From NCBI RefSeq assembly GCF_035222485.1, contig NC_085921.1, positions 4,278,001-4,342,000 of the forward strand: a stretch of 64,000 bases of DNA. Reading direction: 5' to 3'. Positions within the stretch are counted from its first letter, which is position 1; every line of letters begins with the position of its first letter. A program made the translations under genes and the position numbers. Shown piece by piece: positions 22,496-32,621 of this stretch. The notes below the pieces were generated by a model. It saw only the letters and a program-made list of their open reading frames with translations, made no database searches and was not told the DNA's origin. The stretch is from Podospora pseudoanserina (lineage: Eukaryota; Ascomycota; Sordariomycetes; Sordariales; Podosporaceae).

Positions 22496-24547
22496 GGATG
22501 AGGTGAGGGTGCTGTTGGGATAGAGTATGCAGGACATTGGAGTTCTGGTTTAGACACAGAGGGCTGGCTGGCTATACATGAGCACGGAGCAATGGTTTCT
22601 GGATTCTTTTGCGGGAATTTCGGGATGGAATAGGATAAGACTTGATGGGTTCGGATAGGAACTGGATTAGTGCATACCGCAGTAGGTAGGAATACATGTA
22701 AACACTATTAGATGAAGATCAGATGTTGGCGTCGGGGTGTGCTCGGTGTGCTGTTTGTGCACTGGGTAAGAGCGGGAGGCGAGGATGTTTTGTGTTATGA
22801 GAGAGTGTGGCGCTAGGATATTGCTTTGCCCCTGACAGGCACAAGACCTCCGTGGTTTCGGGGTGGGTTCCGGGATAAGTTCTTCCAGTGTCAGCTTCCG
22901 GACTCTTGAACGACAGGTCCGGTAGGCATGTACCTTGTGGGCGGAATGGCAGTTCGGACATGCGACGAACTTTGACAGGAAGCTTATTGTGCATTCAGTC
23001 TCGGTGGTTGCTCGGGGTGTTTCTTATTTCTAGATGGCGAATGGTTGTCATCAGGAGGTTGATGGCACTAGGTAGTGAGTGTGTGGGCATCACGGTGTCG
23101 GCAATAGTACACACAAGTTAGGTATCCAAGTACGTAGGTGCTCAACCATCCCTGAATTGACAACTTTGTTATGATTTATCTATTTCGGGATGAACTTACC
23201 CCCGCACAAAACACACCTCTTCCACCACGCTCACACTTGTAACCGAGAGACAACTCTTTCCTAGGAGAGTATTCTGTGATCAAAAAGGCCGATTACTACC
23301 ATGTTATTATTTTTGTAGGGCGTACCTAACGTGAATGATGGGAGTTTGAATGTCCGACGTTAGCCATACTGATACGTTACCCCGCTTCGGGGCGTCATTG
23401 AAGAAAGGGAAGAGCGGGGCAGGGGGGATGGGATGTAAGGGGGGCGTTAGTCGTACTCGGGGGGCAAATGCCGAGTGAAGACCGAGAATGCGGTTCGTTT
23501 TGAAGTACCGGAAACCACCAGGCACGGGAATGGACTGACCGAGCGGTTGAAGAGAGACAGTGCGTTGCAGATGTCACTTTGATGATGGGAAGGTTTTTTG
23601 GTGAGGGGTTAGTGAGGACCTTGAGGGGTTGAGGTGACGGGATGGTCTGTGTGAATTGGGCATCGGATCGGAGGGTCAAACGGCGAACTACACCTATGAT
23701 CGATGTATGGCCTTGAGGTTGACCTCGGCTCTCAACCTTATCGTCATTGAATCCTTTTCAGAGTGCTTTGCCTGTTGCTCTGGTACTGATTTCATACTCT
23801 GGATGAGAGATACTCAACATTCAGCGGTTGAGTTGAGGTTCTTTCTTCCTTCGGGTGTACACAGTAAGTCCAGTCCTCCTAGTTTTCAAGCGTGTGACAT
23901 TCCCCCAATTCATCCACCCGTCCATTGACGAATAGGAAACCGATTGGCAAATACCATCATCAACTGTATGAATTGGGGGCGTTGTCTGGTTCTGTTCCAC
24001 ATTCCCGAATCCCTTGTTTTTTCCCTCCAACCAACCGCCTTCCTTTCTTCCCTTCCAAGATGAGGGGAATGACCGTTAGAGGTCGCTTCGGGAGTCGATC
24101 GAACGTGATACACGATCGGTTTTTGCTGAGAGCGAAGAGGAGGAGGAGAAAGGCATGGCAGATGATCACGAACTAACTAATCAAACTGCTAATCGCTAGA
24201 GAAAGGGGGGCAATCACTTGGATGCATAAATACTCGCTGCTTCTTTCCCTCTTCTCAAAATATCAACCCCCTTCTCTTGCTCATTCTTTCTTCAATCTCA
24301 ATTCAATTACTCCCCGGTGCTTGTTCTGCGTCAAGGTAACAGTACCACCACTTACACGCAACAGATATACATCGTACGTCCCGTCCCGTCCTTTACAACT
24401 CCCGTCTCGCCGAGTCCAACCATCTCAGAATCTATATAAAGAGATCAACTCCTCTCCCGCCCTCCCGTTTGATCCTCGACCTGCCGGTACTCTTGGTTCA
24501 TTCAACTTCTATTTCACACACTTCTTCTTCAACGGTAACAAGTCAAA
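22496..24547. other. Intergenic, 2 kb, no gene supported
   Basis: The region lies between the sacsin-like gene and formate dehydrogenase, both on the + strand. It should hold the first gene's 3' end and the long promoter and leader of the second. The last ~330 bases are pyrimidine-rich with a TATATAAAG element at about 24433-24441. Short frames on both strands have no motif or splice partner. I saw no tRNA, repeat family or transposon remnant. Confidence 0.55.
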
Positions 24548-25179
24548 ATGGTATTCTTCCTCCCCCGTCTGGCCTCTCGTTCTTCTTCTTCTTTTGCCCT
24601 CCTCCCTTCCCTACTACGATCCTCCCTTTCGATCCCTCGTCCCGTTGCTACTCGGCTTCTCTTCCAACAAACCCGCCTGCTAACGACGCAACGTGAAAAG
24701 GTCAAAGTACTTGCCGTTCTGTACGATGGTGGGAAGCACGCTGAGGAGGTAACTAAACCGCCCCTTTCCTTCCTTCCTTTTCTTACCCTCTCCTCTCCTC
24801 TTCTCAACTTTCGCAGTATGGAGGAATGTCAAATGCGGGGTCTGGTGGTTCAATCTGGGGAAGCACACCACACCTACCTTAGAGTGGTCTCGGCATACAT
24901 CGGGGAAGTGGGGCAAACATGCAATGGCGGGATACCCCATCCCGTGCCGTGTGTTCGGCGCCGGTGGCATGTGGGGTGTGTAAAGGGAGTCGAAGGCTGA
25001 CGGAACACAAAAATAGGTCCCCGGCCTCCTAGGCACCACCGAGAACGAGCTCGGAATCCGCAAGTGGCTCGAGGACCAGGGCCACACTCTGGTGACGACT
25101 TCTGACAAGGAGGGGGAGAACTCTACTTTTGACAAGGAGTTGGTCGACGCCGAGGTTATCATTACTACTCCGTATGTTT

Positions 25180-25248
<69 letters not shown>

Positions 25249-26273
25249 AAAAAAAAGGGGTCTGATGAGCCGCACAAGATGTTGATGCTTTGATACAAAA
25301 AAACAGATTCCACCCCGGCTACCTCACCGCCGAGCGCCTCGCCAAGGCAAAGAAGCTCAAACTCGCCATCACGGCCGGCATCGGCTCCGACCATGTCGAC
25401 CTCAACGCCGCCAACAAGACCAACGGCGGTATCACGGTTGCCGAAGTCACCGGCTCCAACGTTGTTTCCGTTGCCGAGCACGTCGTCATGACCATCCTTG
25501 TTCTTGTCAGGAATTTCGTCCCCGCTCACGAGATGATTGAGCAAGGTCGTTGGGATGTTGCCGAGGCGGCCAAGAATGAGTTTGATCTCGAGGACAAGGT
25601 CGTCGGTACCGTGGCTGTTGGCCGCATCGGTGAGCGTGTGCTCCGCCGCCTCAAGGCGTTTGACTGCAAGGAGCTTCTCTACTACGACTATCAGCCTCTG
25701 AGCCCTGAGAAGGAGAAGGAAATTGGCTGCCGCAGGGTGGACTCGCTCGAGGAGATGCTTGCCCAGTGTGATGTTGTCACAATCAACTGCCCTCTTCACG
25801 AGAAGACCAAGGGATTGTTTAACAAGGATTTGATTGCCAAGATGAAGCCTGGTATGTTTTTCTGATGTCAGGACTAAGAAGGTGATAGCTAACAGATGAT
25901 AGGCTCATGGCTCGTCAACACTGCCCGTGGCGCCATTGTCGTCAAGGAGGACGTCGCCGAGGCGCTCAAGTCTGGCCACCTCCGCGGCTATGGCGGTGAT
26001 GTCTGGTTCCCCCAGCCCGCTCCTGCCGACCACGTACTGCGGACGGCCAAGAACCCTTTTGGTGGTGGCAACGCCATGGTCCCCCACATGTCTGGTACTT
26101 CGCTCGATGCCCAGAAGAGGTACGCTCTCGGCACCAAGTCCATCTTGGAGAGCTACCTATCGGGCAAGTTCGACTACAAGCCTGAGGATCTGATTGTACA
26201 CGGCGGTGATTATGCCACCAAGGCTTATGGTGAGCGGGCCAAGCTTGTCAAGAAGGATGTCGCTGGTGCGTAA
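24548..26273 (+). CDS. fdh: NAD-dependent formate dehydrogenase with optional presequence intron
   Basis: Exons 24548-24748, 25017-25171, 25307-25851 and 25903-26273 give 423 residues; the enzyme oxidises formate to CO2 with NAD. Recognisable parts are [38 protein letters not shown], the Rossmann motif [13 protein letters not shown] (usually GTVGxGRIG), the substrate and catalytic elements NTARGAIV and [10 protein letters not shown], and the family signature [11 protein letters not shown]. The first exon contains a perfect optional intron, 24551-24700. It has donor GTATTC right after the ATG, branch GCTAAC and acceptor AAAAG. Its 150 nt are in frame. Kept, it adds a 50-residue Arg/Ser-rich presequence ([15 protein letters not shown]...); removed, the protein starts [12 protein letters not shown] (373 residues), as cytosolic fungal FDHs do. 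The second intron carries a long microsatellite. Confidence 0.95.
25181..25256 (+). repeat. Compound microsatellite (CT)n(CA)n(A)n in FDH intron
   Basis: A (CT) run of about 22 nt, a (CA) run of about 42 nt and a poly-A run follow one another just inside the donor of the 135-nt intron 25172-25306. They leave little unique sequence before the acceptor. Confidence 0.95.
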
Positions 26274-26428
26274 AGTGGCTGTTGAGGGCGGCGAATGGGA
26301 TTTTTAGCAAGCACGCGACTTGGAAGCCTCACACAGGTGGCTGACCGCGGCTTTTTATGAGATATGAAGAATATGATATCGTTAATTCACATATGGGACC
26401 GATGCCTGTGAAGATAAGCTGTGAATAC

Positions 26429-27241
26429 TTAGCGCCGGTCCCGACTTCTGCTGCGCCGGCGATCGTGGTGTCTGGACCTTTCGTGCCTATCTCTGCTCCG
26501 GCTTCGACTTCTACTCCGGTGTCTGCGCTGGCCGGATTCGCGGGTGAATCTAGGTCCATCATTGTCGTCTTGTCTTGATCTGTGGCTGCGGCTGTATCGA
26601 TCATGGTCGCGTTCTGGGCTGCGACTCCTCCGGCGGTGTCTTCGCTCTCTGTCTTCCCCGTCTGGCCTGTCCCGTCTTCGTTCCCTGCTGCGACTGCGAT
26701 CACGATGACCATCCCGGCTCCTGTGTCTCCTCCTGTGTCGTCTTTCCGAGTCCTCGTCTCTATCGCGATGCCGGTGCCGATGTCTGTGTTCCCTGTCACC
26801 CTTGTCTCGCGGCGCCTCTGACCCCTTCTTATCCTCCTCCTCCTCCTCCTCATACATAGGTGCCCTCGCAGGCCCCTTGACTACCATTGCCGATGGTCCA
26901 TCTGCCGGTACCTCCACCGCATTCGCCCCGCTGGCATTCCTCACCGGGGGAGGTAGCCCTAGAGCCAGCGCAATCGCGTCCTCCTCGGCCTCCTTGATCT
27001 TGCGAATCTCATCGCGGCGCTCGCGGGCTGCTCTCTCTTCCTCTGTCTCGTTCGAGTCGGCGGCGGTGGCGTCGGCTTTGGCATACCAGTTGAGGTCTCT
27101 GCCTTTGGCCCAACGGCCCACGGGGGCTTTGAGGGAGTGGCCTAGGTAATTTTCTCTGTGGGCCGAGGTGGCTACTTCGTCCCAGGAGAAGTTGACGCCG
27201 CCGCGAGAGCCGGTTTTGCGAACTGTGGAGAGGAGGTCCAT
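26429..27241 (-). CDS. MMTAG2/C1orf35-like RS-rich protein
   Basis: A single exon encodes 270 residues. The start MDLLSTVRKTGSRGGVNFSW followed by DEV and then ENYLGHSLKAPVGRWAKGRD is the N-terminal signature of the MMTAG2 family (Pfam kinase-phosphorylated domain, human C1orf35). An acidic/basic helical stretch (ERAARERRDEIRKIKEAEED) with the downstream LALGLPP motif is also typical. The C-terminal ~130 residues are an extended Arg/Ser/His/Asp repeat region as in splicing-associated nuclear proteins. Longer in-frame extension upstream is ignored because the family starts at this Met. The gene converges on FDH (155 nt apart) and diverges from MED6 (405 nt). The molecular role is not established; RNA processing is inferred from the RS-like tail. 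Confidence 0.9.
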   Translation of the reverse strand: MDLLSTVRKTGSRGGVNFSWDEVATSAHRENYLGHSLKAPVGRWAKGRDLNWYAKADATAADSNETEEERAARERRDEIRKIKEAEEDAIALALGLPPPVRNASGANAVEVPADGPSAMVVKGPARAPMYEEEEEEDKKGSEAPRDKGDREHRHRHRHRDRDEDSERRHRRRHRSRDGHRDRSRSRERRRDRPDGEDRERRHRRRSRSPERDHDRYSRSHRSRQDDNDGPRFTRESGQRRHRSRSRSRSRDRHERSRHHDRRRSRSRDRR

Positions 27242-27646
27242 GGCAGATAGTTGCAGGGTTGTTGGTGGGGGAGATAGATGGTTGGAAGGTTGCAACTTCC
27301 GGGGTTGGGTGTTTGTGAATGTTGACAGGAGGGAAGTCGCGACGTCAGAAAGTCGTTGAACTGGGGAAGGTGCCAAGAATGTGCATCCTGGGGGCTTGCA
27401 GGCTGCCCCACTTACCCAACGTTCTGGAAGGTGGCAGGGGTCTGCGGGGCATCGGGACTGCAGGGGAGCTGCCCGCCGCTGTTCACTTTCTGGAGCTCTC
27501 TTCTTCTGCTGATTGAAACTCGAAACTTTACAACCATCTTCTCGACCAAACTCCCTTGACCAACAACATTCTCCCCCTTCTTCTTCTACTTGGACGAGTA
27601 GCTTACCTTCTATCATCACAAGCAAAATTCTAAGCGGCAGTGCACA
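27242..27646. promoter_or_regulatory. Shared divergent promoter MMTAG2-like / MED6
   Basis: The 405 bases between the two start codons must serve both genes. The MED6 side ends in a C/T-rich leader (about 27530-27620). I did not find a TATA box or a clear operator. Confidence 0.5.
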
Positions 27647-28660
27647 ATGGCAACCACCTCCTCCAGGAGCGATCCTCTGGATGAGATCCGCTTCACCGGC
27701 CCAGTCGAGTTCGAGGGGGGCATCCACAACAACAGTGTGCTCTACTACTTCGCTACCTCGCCCTTTTACGACAAGACCTCCAACAATGAGGTTCTCTTCC
27801 AGCAGGGTCTCAACAATCCCAACATGATGCAATTCCTGGCCACCCGAGAGGCTTTTGAGGGCCGCTTGCGCACCATGTCTGGCCTCGAGTTCATCGTTGC
27901 CCAGGAGCCAGCCGAGACAGGCCCCAGCGCGGGAACTGGCGTCTGGGTAATCAACAAACAGACACGCCGCAAGAGAAGAGAGGGCGAGGAGGATGAGATC
28001 GCTGTCCACTCGGTATACTATATTGTTGGAGAGCATATTCACATGGCTCCCAGCTTTGCTGACATCATGAGCGCTCGACTCGTAAGTTTGCTGATCTTCT
28101 TTCGGCTGCCTGCTGGGCCTCGACACGATGCTAATCATTGTGATTGCGATGTACAGGCAACCATCTCCAACTTCCTCAGCAATATTCTTCCGTCTTCAGC
28201 TTCCGTCCAAGCCTGGTCTCCTGCAACTGGCCGCGTCTACAACCAACCCTCCACTACCACGGCAGGCTCCAATTCTGTCAAAGCTATCACGGCCTCTGCT
28301 CAGCAACAATCTCAAGGTTCAAGACAACAGAGCGACATCGGTCTCCCCACAACCCGAGACTTTGAAAAAGCTCTCTATCTTCATGAGCAATACGGCGATC
28401 AGTACATGGATGAGAACCCCATCACCGGACGGCCGGGCGAATTTCACCTCTCCTCCACCGGCAGAGCCAAAGTTAACCTCTCTGCGGCTGCGGCTGCCAA
28501 GCCATTACCAGTCAAGCTCCCGACAATCAACACCAAAGTGGCCGACAGTCCTCTCACATCAAAACCCACGGGCAAGGAGACCAAAAGCCCCAAAATCCCG
28601 GGCGGTCCGGGGAAGCTCAAGAGGAGGAAGAGCAGCAAAGCTGCCGTTACCCCGTCATAG
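27647..28660 (+). CDS. med6: Mediator complex subunit 6 (MED6)
   Basis: Exons 27647-28081 and 28157-28660 give 312 residues. The 75-nt intron (GTAAGT...TACAG) happens to be open in frame. The start DPLDEIRFTGPVEF, then HNNSVLYYFATSPFYDKTSNNE and LNNPNMMQF and the HIHMAPSFADIMSARL block, are hallmark MED6 sequences. The conserved domain covers residues ~10-165. The C-terminal third is variable, Ser/Gln/Pro-rich and ends in a basic patch (KLKRRKSSK). MED6 is a head-module subunit linking activators to RNA polymerase II in the nucleus. Length and motif order are normal for filamentous fungi. Confidence 0.95.
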   Translation: MATTSSRSDPLDEIRFTGPVEFEGGIHNNSVLYYFATSPFYDKTSNNEVLFQQGLNNPNMMQFLATREAFEGRLRTMSGLEFIVAQEPAETGPSAGTGVWVINKQTRRKRREGEEDEIAVHSVYYIVGEHIHMAPSFADIMSARLVSLLIFFRLPAGPRHDANHCDCDVQATISNFLSNILPSSASVQAWSPATGRVYNQPSTTTAGSNSVKAITASAQQQSQGSRQQSDIGLPTTRDFEKALYLHEQYGDQYMDENPITGRPGEFHLSSTGRAKVNLSAAAAAKPLPVKLPTINTKVADSPLTSKPTGKETKSPKIPGGPGKLKRRKSSKAAVTPS

Positions 28661-28689
28661 AGTAATAGGAATTCGCCTTCCTCAAAGGG

Positions 28690-30292
28690 CTCTCGAGAGG
28701 AGAACAGGTGAAAGTGTTGAACACTTGAGGGATGGGAGTGGCACTGATTCAGGGCACAATTCAGACTCTGCTCAGAATCCTCCCCCAAACCAGCCATCAA
28801 CAATTCGCGGCCAGCAATCAGGATTTCCAGGGAAATCTTCAAGTTCCTAATATGAGCTCACAGCTTGGGGCAAGCTCTTAGGTCAGTCAGCCCAATAACC
28901 AGACGCAGTCAGCGAACCAGAAAAATGAACCACCCCACACCCCCGAGGATGATGACCACCCACCTCTCTTTTCGGGCTCCAGTTCCGCGAAGGATCCTGT
29001 TTCTGATAAGGACCCTGCTTTTGAGAAGGACGCCAGCTCTGGGGAGGATACCGATTCGAAAAAGGATGTCAGCTCTGAGGAGGACGCTGACCCTGAGAAG
29101 GACTCAAGCCACGGGGAGTGCTCAGGTCACGAGGAAGATGCCGCTTCCGAGGTAAACGCCGATTCTAGGGAGGGCTCCGGTTCTGTAACCTCCAGTCCAG
29201 GAAGACTGGCCCATGTTTTCAGGGCGGTGCGGGATGACCGTGAAGTGAGACTTGCCTGCCCTTGGGAGGAAGGTTACCTTGATCTTCCAGGCGGGCCTCT
29301 TCGGCCTCCTGGCAAAATCTTCAATCCTTTCGATCCCGGTTGGAATCTTGCTCGCAACAGAACGGATGCGCTTGGCCATCCCTATTGGTATTTCGATGAC
29401 CCTAAACTGGACAACAACACTGGGTACAGATTCTGGAGACAAGCTCGAAGAGCGGCACGAGTGTGTATCTATCTTCTATGGGCGAGGGGCCCACTGAACC
29501 TAGTCACTAAGGACCTGGTGGGCCTCCTGAACATGGATTCGCGCCCAACTGGTGCAAGTGGCCTCCCGGTTTTGAAGCTATTAGCCATCAAGTACTTTTT
29601 TACTATGCTCATGGACAACAGGATGAAAAGGCTGACGACGTGGCCGATGACGGACGATGCTAGTTATGCTCGGCGTAACCAATTCACGGCCTACGTGCTC
29701 TCTGATGCGTTTCTTTGTTTTGAATTCACGGGCCGAGAGGGCGAGCCCACAATGGGAAGGATGCAGAAAGACATGTATGCTTACGATTGCATCAACAACT
29801 GGCACTTTGAAGGTTTGGCGGCCGAGGTCGACAAGAGGGGCGTCAAAAAGAGCCCGGTTCTGGAACTTCAGGTTGGTGGAAGAGTTGGGAGGGCATCTTG
29901 ACCGCTTTTTACTCCCCTCTAACCCGGACTACAAGGATTGGGCAAAGTATGAACACGACAATTGGTGGTATGCACGTGATTGGTTTGAGAGGTCACAAGA
30001 TGAGAGAGACAGGGAAGAATTGCTGCAGTTATCTGAAAACCCTCTGGACGATATGGCGGATAATGTGTTTGCAAGGCCGCCCGTGCGTGATGTAAAGGAC
30101 GAGTTCCCTGATGCGGACGCGGAGGAGCTGCCTGTTTTACGGTGGATGTGGCATCACCGGTTGATTGGGACTCGAGCGAAAAGGATTGTGATTTGGAGCG
30201 AAAACGAAGGAGAAGGGGAAGGCGCAGGTTTGGACGAGGGAGGAGGTGAGGGGAGAGAAAAAGGAGAGGGAGGAGGAGGTGGGAGGAGTTGA
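28690..30292 (+). pseudogene. Disrupted orphan gene (or gene with unresolved splicing)
   Basis: A protein-like reading path runs through this stretch but not in one frame. A Gln/Asn/Pro-rich segment (28690-28850, SGHNSDSAQNPPPNQPS) ends at a stop. A second frame from about 28852 (MSSQLGASS) meets a TAG at 28879-28881. It continues as VSQPNNQTQSANQK into acidic Asp/Ser/Lys repeats and a folded-looking domain (PWEEGYLDLPGGPLRPPG...NNWHFEGLAAE) up to 29901. Near 29850-29890 the path shifts by one base to LGGHLDRFLLPSNPDYKDW and ends RKGEGGGGG-like at 30292. TAG at 28881 could be an acceptor and GTCGAC at about 29826 a weak donor, so unusual introns are possible. Decay is my preferred reading. 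No known domain was recognised. Confidence 0.4.
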
Positions 30293-30732
30293 GGGTGCGG
30301 AGGGAGGCTTTCATGGCGGTTGGGTTTGTGGAAGGGGGAGGGGGGGGAAGAGAGTGGATTTTTTCGTAGAAGAGGGGGTGTATGTAGCGGAGAATCAAAT
30401 TGGGAATAGAAGCGAATTAATAATGCATGTTGACCATTTTTGGAGGCGTGTTGATTTTCTTTCCAAGGTCTTTGCGTTATGTGGCAACTCTTGTGGATTT
30501 CTGGATTTCTACACACACACCTCTTGATCAGTCTAAGACCTGTTAACTATCTTAAAGGGCTGTTATTATATATTTGATACTTCTTCAATTATCTTTGAAG
30601 GCGTACTGACTATTATACAAGGTTTTGGTATCTTGTTGCAGTGTCTACTTTTTTGTCTAAAATGTCTGGCAAGAGAGACGAGAGAGGTGTGTAATGATAG
30701 TAGACTTGATAGTGCTGATGTGGAGGTGATTT

Positions 30733-30788
<56 letters not shown>

Positions 30789-31249
30789 GGGGATTTTGAG
30801 ACTTTTCCCACTTGACGGACTTGGTTCTTTTTTTTCTTTTCGTCAGGCGAATATAAAGTTGATATTGCCGCGCACGGCTTGCAGGTTTTTTGGATAGGTA
30901 CCTCCTTCACGGCCCAGTTTGGGGGAATCAAGAAAACCAAGATGGGGCGGGAGAAGAGAGGTTGGAGGAAGACAAAAACTGAGCACATTGGAGACGACGA
31001 AGATCACTTACACCTTCCGAGGCGGAGCATTCTATTCTTTCCTGACTGGCCAGGTCCGGTGCCAGGACCTTTTGCTATCTTGAGAAACTTTAGACTGCGA
31101 AGCAAAGCAACATGTCGACACTCCTCGGGCTAATCTTTCAGATAACAGTCCACATCTTTCCCCTTCTAACTATCGGGTAAAGCAGAGACCAGCATCGTAA
31201 AACACCAGACACAAGAACCACAAAATATAGGTAAAGAACAATACTGTTG
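30293..31249. other. Intergenic with long (TG)n tract
   Basis: No gene is supported here. A (TG) microsatellite occupies 30737-30782. The right part probably contains the 3' end of the minus-strand snoRNA host transcript, whose terminus I cannot place. Confidence 0.5.
30737..30782 (+). repeat. (TG)n microsatellite
   Basis: About 23 uninterrupted TG units, followed by a G-rich run. Confidence 0.95.
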
Positions 31250-31387
31250 AAGAAAATGGTGCTCATATAATCTAGTTATTTCCCCTCGCATTGATACCCA
31301 TATTGTATTCTGACACTAGGCAGTTAGCACCATTATTCAAAAGTAGCGATATTTGAAACAGAGTAACAGCTGGAAATATGCGGAGTG

Positions 31388-31480
31388 GTCATTCAGAAAA
31401 AGAACAATGTAGGTGATTGGTTATAATCATGGTATATATAACTCATAAACAGCCTCTCTTGCGAGAATTCATCATTTGAC
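31388..31480 (-). ncRNA. Box C/D snoRNA, array copy 1
   Basis: Box C ATGATGA is at 31475-31469 and box D CTGA at 31396-31393, with a perfect 5-bp terminal stem (GGTCA/TGACC) outside the boxes. The guide next to D is complementary to AGAACAATGTAG; the D' guide is complementary to AACAGCCTCT. The C'-like element is ATGATTA. It lies in intron 31513-31316 of the host transcript. Both guides match a conserved LSU rRNA segment by memory (GAACAGCCTCU...AGAACAAUGUAG). Confidence 0.85.
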
Positions 31481-31642
31481 CAAAGTTAAAACCGCTGGGG
31501 GGTGGGAACGTACCTTTGCTGGGGGGGAGCTATTGAGTTGACCGTGTGGAATACACGATGTCTCTCTGACGAGATACTGGGCAAGTGTTAGGAACACAGA
31601 CAGATCAGAGCGATGAAATGAGGTGAATGCAAGGGGAAGATG

Positions 31643-31736
31643 GGGTGTCAGGAATAGAACAATGTAGGTGATGTGGTTATAATCATGGTAAGACATAACT
31701 CATAAACAGCCTCTTTTGAGTAATTCATCATAGTGG
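31643..31736 (-). ncRNA. Box C/D snoRNA, array copy 2
   Basis: Box C ATGATGA is at 31731-31725 and box D CTGA at 31651-31648. The D guide is complementary to ATAGAACAATGTAG, the longest match of the six copies to the LSU rRNA segment. The D' guide is complementary to AACAGCCTCT. No strong terminal stem is seen. It lies in intron 31769-31577. Confidence 0.85.
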
Positions 31737-31896
31737 AGATGGGGGCAGCAGAAGATGAAAGAAACGTACCATTGTTAAGGATATACCCCAGTTGATTATC
31801 GTTGAGTTGATGACTTGGCCGAATGAGCAGTTCCTCGAATCGTGTTAGCTTGGCCCAGACTCGAATCAGAGTAGAAAAGGAGGAAGTAAATAGTGT

Positions 31897-31988
31897 CATG
31901 ATCAGAAATAGAACAATGTATAGGTGATGAATGTAATCATGGTAAATTACTCATAAACAGCCTCGTGAGAGAATATGCATCATGTGGA
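31897..31988 (-). ncRNA. Box C/D snoRNA, array copy 3
   Basis: Box C is ATGATGC (31983-31977; last base differs from consensus) and box D CTGA is at 31905-31902. The D guide is complementary to ATAGAACAATGTA, the D' guide to AACAGCCTC, and the C' element is ATGATTA. It lies in intron 32025-31834. Confidence 0.83.
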
Positions 31989-32146
31989 CCAATAAAAAGA
32001 GTGTGTGTCGGGGAGTGTGACATACTATGGCGGACGAGAAGGTGGTGGACCTCAGTGGTCATGGTCAAGAGACGGGCTGTGTTACTGTTGACAGGTTAGT
32101 CACTGTGCAGTGAAGCGCATGAAAAGAGAAAAGTGTTTCGAGTGTG

Positions 32147-32236
32147 TCTGATCAGAAATAGAACAATGTATAGGTGTATGTAAATCATCAAAAAAGATCT
32201 CATAAACAGCCTCGTAAGAGAAATGCATCATGGTGA
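32147..32236 (-). ncRNA. Box C/D snoRNA, array copy 4
   Basis: Box C is ATGATGC (32231-32225) and box D CTGA is at 32155-32152, with terminal pairing TGTC/GACA. It has a perfect C' box TGATGAT and the same two guides as the other copies. It lies in intron 32270-32085. Confidence 0.83.
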
Positions 32237-32400
32237 CAGTGTGAAGAATCGAAGAAGGATTGTTACGTACCAAAGAACCAGCAAATGAACTCGTGGCTGA
32301 AACACGAGAGACGTTCAACTCGTAGGTATCTCCTCAGACTACTCCAGGTTAGCCAATGTGTTCCAGGTTAGGCAGAAGCAGATGAGTTGGGAGTTGATGG

Positions 32401-32491
32401 TGTAATCAGAAATAGAACAATGTATAGGTGATAAATGTAATCATTAAAAAGATTTCATAAACAGCCTCGTGAGAGAAGTACATCATGGCAG
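32401..32491 (-). ncRNA. Box C/D snoRNA, array copy 5
   Basis: Box C is ATGATGT (32486-32480) and box D CTGA is at 32409-32406. The guides are complementary to ATAGAACAATGTA (D) and AACAGCCTC (D'), and the C' element is ATGATTA. It lies in intron 32526-32339. Confidence 0.82.
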
Positions 32492-32621
32492 ACGGGATGA
32501 AGGAAGATTGTAGTATGACTACTTACTTTAAAAAACAGCTCAAACATTGCAAACTCCATATCAACTATCGCCCAGTTAGCCAACCTGCCCAACGCCAATG
32601 ACGAAGAATAAAGGGTTTGAG

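Noticed and set aside
24802-24880. Cassette exon in the long FDH intron
   Set aside because: It reaches a stop and lacks a downstream donor; kept only as a low-interest observation.
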